Assembly (NCBI GenBank): GCA_030549205.1
Contig: JAUKTV010000001.1
Location: 806,001 to 870,000 of the forward strand
DNA: 64,000 nt
Direction of reading: 5' to 3'
Origin: Apiosordaria backusii
Lineage: Eukaryota > Ascomycota > Sordariomycetes > Sordariales > Lasiosphaeriaceae
Shown here: piece by piece, positions 58,728-64,000 of the stretch
Numbering within the stretch: the first letter of the stretch is position 1
Layout of the letters: each line of letters opens with the position of its first letter
Position numbers and translations under genes: made by a program
The notes under the pieces: generated by a model
The model's input: only the letters and a program-made list of their open reading frames with translations
Database searches by the model: none
What the model was told of the DNA's origin: nothing

Positions 58728-61700
58728 CTACTTCGCCAACCAGGGGAACTTCTTCTTGGTGCTGCCTTCTCCCGCGCCGCCCGCTGCAGCAGTGCTGCTG
58801 GCTTCGACTTGGATGGAGCGTTGGTAGATGTCCTTTTCATATCACACGTTAGCAACTTTTTCTCATCAAGGGCAATAAAAAAACAAACCTCCTCATCAGT
58901 CATCAACCTCCCATCCAAAATCAACTCCCTCACCCCCTCCACTCCCCCCTCTTCTCCCCACCACCCAGCCCCTGATACGGCATCCCCTGGCTCTTCATAA
59001 TCGGCAGCAACACCTCCCCCAAAACCTCAAACTTCTTCCAATTAATCCTCTCCCCATTCACCCCCACAAACGTCTTGCTCCCCTCCTCCGCGCTCACCAA
59101 ATCCCTCCTGTGCAGCGGCATAAACGGTATCCTCGGCAAAGGCGAGTTCTCCCACGCCAGCCGGTACGCAAAATGACTCTTTTGCGTCCCCATTAACAGC
59201 ACCAACCTCGCAAATCTTTTCTGCACATCCGCACTGACCAACTGCCTCGTTTGTGACAGTCTGTGAATCGCCGTTCCGTTGATCCCCGCCAGCACAGCAG
59301 CTAAACCATTGTAATTGTTCAACTGCCTCAGCTTAAGGGCAATAAGCATGAATTTTTCCAGGCAGGGGGCGCGGTGCTTGGCTTTATCTCTGATCAAAAT
59401 CATGTTGGCGACCCATTTGGCAATGTGATTGAAGTGAGAAATCATCCTGTTGACGTTCTTCAGGGACTTGCACTTTTCTTTTTGCTCTTGATTCAGCGAA
59501 ACGTGCCGGACTAGGTCGCGAATCCGGATCGAGCTGAACATGACCCAGTCTATCCTTGTGATTTCATCTGCAATGTCTTCTGGGCCGAACTCCATGAATT
59601 GGTGCCAGCGGAACTTGTTGAGGGCTAATGATGGGATGGGGACGAGGGTGGCGGCTTCTCGCTCGTAGTCTTCGAGGGTGTGGAGTTGATAACGGGCCGT
59701 TGTTCGGCCGTGGATGTCTGACCCGGACCGTTCTGAGCTTTGCGAGGGCCGTCTGTGGTGATTGGAGGGGGCGCTGGGGTCGTCGAGTTGGAGGGAGTTC
59801 ATCGATCCGGTGATGCCGCTTTGAGGTCGGCTAAGGCCCTCAAACATGTTATCTGTTTCGTCTATTGGGTCTGACTTTCCCCAGCCTGTGTCGTCGTCTT
59901 CTACCACCTTGTGCTCCAAATGAACGCGCATTTGCTGGGCGGCTGTGACAAACAGTGGGTCGACTGATAACTGTCTGACCATCTCCTCCAGACTTCGTTT
60001 TGTTGCTGGCCTGGCAAAGTCACCAGGGTACAATGACACCCATTTCGCCACAGATTCAACCAAACGCGCCTGAGCTTCCGCCTTGATTAATATCTGAGTT
60101 GTTTTGTCTTCCCTCACTTGATCCAGACGGGCACGGATGGCGTTGAGTAATTCAGATGGTGTAGCAAACTTTCGATACAGACACAAGAATATGTCGGCAA
60201 AATTCTGATCTACTTTCGTCATCTTTGGCGCAACGAGCCGGTCGACAAGGTCGTCAAAGCTCACTCCCGCAACCTTGGCCGGCCTGTCTAGGAAGTTCTC
60301 ATCGTTGCGCTGTAATATTGGAATGTCATCCGAATACCGGTACGACTCGCCGTCGGATTCTGACACGTCCAAGAACGACTCTGCGCCGCCGTCCAGCCGG
60401 ATTCCTGGTTGACGAAGCATGGCTGATACTGTCTGCTGCGGACCGTCTTCGGGAACAGCCAACCCTAAACTCTGATTGCTGTGCTGGGCAACAGAAGAAT
60501 AGTCAAGTCTTGGTGACCTCGAAGCTTGGGGTCTGTAGTGACTTTCGTTTGGAGGGGGTGGGAAGCCCCGCAGGAGTGATAGGTCGGAGCTTGCCCTGCT
60601 GTGTTTACTGTGTTGGCTGATTGGCCGCCCGTTGATCAACTCTTGAGGGGCATCCAGAGTCGCCGAGGCAGCACGTCTCCTGGTCATTGACCCCTCCGGT
60701 TTGTCGTATTCTCCTGCTCTCCGTCAGTCCCGGCTTACCACCTCTATATAAAAATCTCACCGCATGTTTGGTGATGACATCAGACAAAGAATTCTTACCT
60801 CGCCGGTTGGCCAACGCAGCTTTCAGTGCGGCCTGCAGACAATCTTGGGCGCTTCCTGGTACGTTGAAAGACGTCCTGAAGTGGCCGGCACAGGTGGGGA
60901 AGGCAGAGGCCACGTCTGCCACGTCGATCTGACGCGCTTCCTCGGGTGCGTCGCATTTTGTGGCCGCGAGAACAGTCGGCAGGGAAGAGTTGGCCAGCGC
61001 AGACATGGTAGAATCCAGTCCTCGTACGCTCTCCTTGTTGGTAACGTCGTACAGAATCAGGGCGCCATCTATTCGTGGCACCATGTGACCAGCAACCTGC
61101 TTGGGCCATTGTATTGGCTGTCGAGGGTCCAGTTCGAAACCCTCAAGATCGAGCTCGACCAGTGTGACTGAGTATTGCGTCCCGTCGAGCACATGTCTGA
61201 ATGTGATCATGTTCTGGGTCGGCGGTCGCGTTGAACGTATTGTTCGCTGGATAAAAGCCGACTTCCCCACGCCCTCGACGCCAATAATGGCAATGTTGAT
61301 GGCCTCCATGGCTGGTTTGTTGCGATCGAACTGAGAGGTCCAATTGTCAGCGTACATCCATCGTGACCGCCAGAAGGAGCTTTTGTCCATATTTTCAGAT
61401 TCAGGTAGATGATAACCGCGTACCCAAGGTGTAGGACCAATGTCTTTCAATGAATCTTTCCTTGGTGGGATCCACGGCTGGCGCTGTTCATCGCGGTGGC
61501 CGGCACTCGTCGTTAGCGCGCTAGGGATTCCGGGGGTCGCCGTGGCAGCAGAGGTAGTATTTTCGGCGGTGCTGTGGTAGCGAAAGAAAAACGGGTCGTC
61601 GACAATTGAAGCGACCGAGTCTCGGGGGCCACCGGCGGTCGGCTCGTCGAGGAGAAGAAAGCTGCGTTGAGCGCCGAAGTCAGGAAACGGAAGAGGTCCG

Positions 61701-61837
61701 AGGTGCGAGCTGGAGGTCGAAGACGAGGCCGGCAGCAGAGGAGTCGGTCTCGGTTCCCGCGGGGTAGCGAGCGGCGCAGACGCCTTGGGCAGTTCCCCAG
61801 AGCGGTCTGACAGGTGTTGGTGAGTATGAGCCCGCAT
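58728..61837 (-). CDS. Ras guanine-nucleotide exchange factor with N-terminal Ras-like GTPase domain; one-base frame break
   Basis: CDC25-type RasGEFs load Ras with GTP. Exons are 61837-60799, 60713-58889 and 58832-58728, giving 989 residues once one base is restored. After a disordered start, a GTPase-like domain lies at about 177-346: P-loop IGVEGVGKS, DLEG for switch II, and TKCD in place of NKxD. A RasGEF_N region follows at about 490-600 (VSFDDLVDRLV, CLYRKFATPSELL) and the CDC25 domain at about 709-950 (WHQFMEFGPEDIADEITRID, NNYNGLAAVLAGINGTAIHR). The frame breaks at C6 on the plus strand (58944-58949). As read, the protein stops at 58930, but a seventh base gives GGVEGVREL, continues into a GTTTGT donor, and joins a last exon ending KKKFPWLAK. 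The phases agree only with that extra base. Confidence 0.9.
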
Positions 61838-64000
61838 TGCTACTTGGTACTAGGCTGAAGACATGACGATGGACAAGAAGGGCATACCAGTGACTTCGCG
61901 GCCGAAAAGCACCCTCTCAGTCGCCAGCAGCAGCAGCCGGACAAGACGGGAACGGGGAACGGGGCCGGGGATGCAGAAGGGAGGTGACGGGCACCCTCTT
62001 ATTGAGGCGCAAACAAATCAAATCGAGGGTGGTCGGAAGGCGTTAAAGTGTCGTTCATCGGTCGGGGTCTGGATGGGGCTCAGGGTCAGGGTCCTCCTTG
62101 GGGCCTTGGGGTGCTTAGGTTGAGGGCGGAGGCGGCGGGAGTAGGAGCAGGGCACAGCTCCTTTGGGTGCAAACGCGGTGATCTTGGCAGGCTGCCGACC
62201 CGAAACAGATGCTTGGCTCGATTCGTAGCGTCGCAGCTAGCAACGGTCGCTCCCGAAAGAGTCGGAGAGTTGTATAGTTAATGGCTGGGGAATCAGGGAT
62301 ATGATTCAAAACTGGTAGTTATATCGTAGATTTTTCTTTGCTTTGCCAAAAGCTGTTGTCTGTCTGTCTGTCCCGTCTGCGGGGCCATTGGTTTTCAGTG
62401 CTCAGTGTGTGACAACAACCACCTCAGGTGCCTGCCGCCCTCCCCCTGCAGGGCACTTCACGGCAGGTCAATCAGTGCCTCCATGTCTTTGACCTTTTGA
62501 TGGTACCAAGCACGGTGATGACGCGCAATGCATTGATATCACAGCTGCCGGTGCCTCTGGACCGACCAACTGGCAATTGGCTTTCCAACGGGACTTTCAG
62601 GATCCGGTGGGTTTGTGTCCGGTACTTGTCCATGGAAGGGGCACGGCCCGGCCGGCGACAGATGAACTGCCAGCAAACACAACTGGAGCTGTTTGATCGA
62701 TATGATACTGACTCGAAGACAAGCATCAGATCTTGGCCCTATCTTATATACATACTTAGTCAGCGGGCTAGTCATCAACAATCCAAGCATACATATCACA
62801 GCCAGGGCAAATCTGATAAGATCAAAAATTCCACCAAACGACTGACACAACATATAGCGATGTTACACAGATCGTGCAACCAAATGCTATCATCCTTAAT
62901 CTCTCTGATACCTACTCAACTTTGATAACCTTTTGACAACGGCCTCCAACAACGACGGCAAAGCACCCCCACGCAGCCCAGCCCTAAACAGTTGTTATCA
63001 AATCCAATTTCCCATTCGGCATGGCAGCTTCGTTTGGGCGCAGCTGAGCTCAGGGGCTCTTCAGAAGTCCTCACCTTCAAATGCCAGAATGCTCCCCGTA
63101 GCGCCGCTCCAACCCTCTGCCGCCACAGTGCCGCTTGTCCCCGGATCACGAGGGATGATGCCATCCTGGGCAACGCCTTTACCCTTCTTCCGCCCTGAAG
63201 CCTCCACGCGTCATAGGTATCACAACAAATCTCACCGGTGGGAACAGTCGCTGTTTGTCTCTCGTTTTGCCGTCGCCATACTGTAGATCTGGACGGACCA
63301 TGGGTCCGATCTTGTTCCGCACCCTTCCGGCCCTTGTGGATGACCGGCAGGCCCCGCCCCGCTGCCCTCTGGGGATCCGGGGTTCTGACAGGGATCACCA
63401 TCAGCAAAGCTGGGGAGCGGAGACCGAGCACAGAGCAGGCGAGACCTTTGCTGTTGGGTCTTCATCAACGGCGTGCCCCGTCCGCTAATTAGAGCCGGAT
63501 CGTGTCACCACCTCGGGCCTGTTTATGTAAAAAGGGTCCTGAAACCCAGGTCGAGACCGATAGTTACGTCTTTTCGATCAAATCACGATCCCATAACCCC
63601 GGTCAATATGAGAAAAGAGTGTGACCTTGGTTCTCTCAAGCCTAATCGGGCAAGCGTCGTGCCTTTCACGTCCTTGGCACACACGAGCGAAGGTGCGTTT
63701 TTGGTCCCCCCCTCAACCACACCTCGGTCTCTCGTCTCATGGCGGATAAATGGTGATCGTCATCCCATTCTTTCTCTTTTGAATGCTCAGTTGAAGGTGA
63801 TACAGCGGCTCGGGACAAGTAAACAAGCAGCCTGCAAGTATCGGGCTTGTTCTTAGGCTTCTCGAGTTGGACGCCCGACAGTTGCCTCCTCGGCGCGATG
63901 CGTGCCTCTTTACCATATTTTTGATCACTAGTCCAAAGTCAAATGACCACCTTAAACCGGACCCCTGACGGCACTACCTTGCACCAGTGCAACAGGAACA
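61838..64000. other. upstream region of the RasGEF gene to the window end
   Basis: No gene is supported in 2.2 kb. ORFs of up to 170 codons overlap on both strands without motifs. I see no repeats, inverted ends or RNA genes. Confidence 0.45.

Overview
The window is nuclear DNA of a filamentous ascomycete, most likely a sordariomycete (Sordariales-like). The reasons are compact genes with many 50-100 nt GT-AG introns carrying CTAAC/CTGAC branch sites, a divergent two-gene ATP-citrate lyase locus, two Zn2Cys6 regulators, a GPI-anchored GH72 enzyme and fungal-type kinetochore subunits. I place seventeen well-supported protein genes, one extra ORF inside an intron, one 558-bp transposon-like element and several simple repeats. 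I saw no tRNA, rRNA or CRISPR. Gene symbols are by family recognition only; no database search was possible.

Layout. 1-10 kb: a GH72 cell-wall glucanosyltransferase, then acl2 (minus) and acl1 (plus), the two ATP-citrate lyase subunits, diverging from a 2.1-kb intergenic region. 12.7-33.2 kb is a dense housekeeping block: mitoribosomal uL30m; the chromodomain/MRG protein Eaf3, whose 1.65-kb intron holds another ORF; two inner-kinetochore subunits (Cnl2/Nkp2 type and CENP-Q/Fta7 type) on either side of a thioredoxin-like membrane protein; Trm2; Alg11; Cox18; a Pep12-type syntaxin; and nucleoporin Ndc1. 33.8-38.6 kb holds a small secreted protein and a Cys-rich single-pass membrane protein. 41.9-54.6 kb is looser: a Zn2Cys6 regulator with two tiny exons in its zinc cluster, a phenol-hydroxylase-like flavoprotein, a 4.3-kb gene-poor stretch with the transposon-like element and a 125-bp pentanucleotide tract, and a long His/Asn-rich Zn2Cys6 regulator. 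58.7-61.8 kb encodes a RasGEF carrying an N-terminal Ras-like GTPase domain.

Themes. Several neighbours work in the nucleus (Eaf3, Cnl2/Nkp2, CENP-Q, Ndc1) or in mitochondria (uL30m, Cox18, and probably one Trm2 form), but gene orientation gives no sign of co-regulation beyond divergent pairs.

Caution for anyone using this annotation: three genes (CENP-Q, ALG11, RasGEF) each lose frame by one base at a run of exactly six G/C where the conserved protein and the intron phases need seven. I think this is a consensus error rather than biology. The most interesting real observations are the eaf3 intron ORF, which could also splice in phase onto the MRG exons, the AT-hook array on CENP-Q, and the element with long inverted repeats and an 11-bp target duplication.
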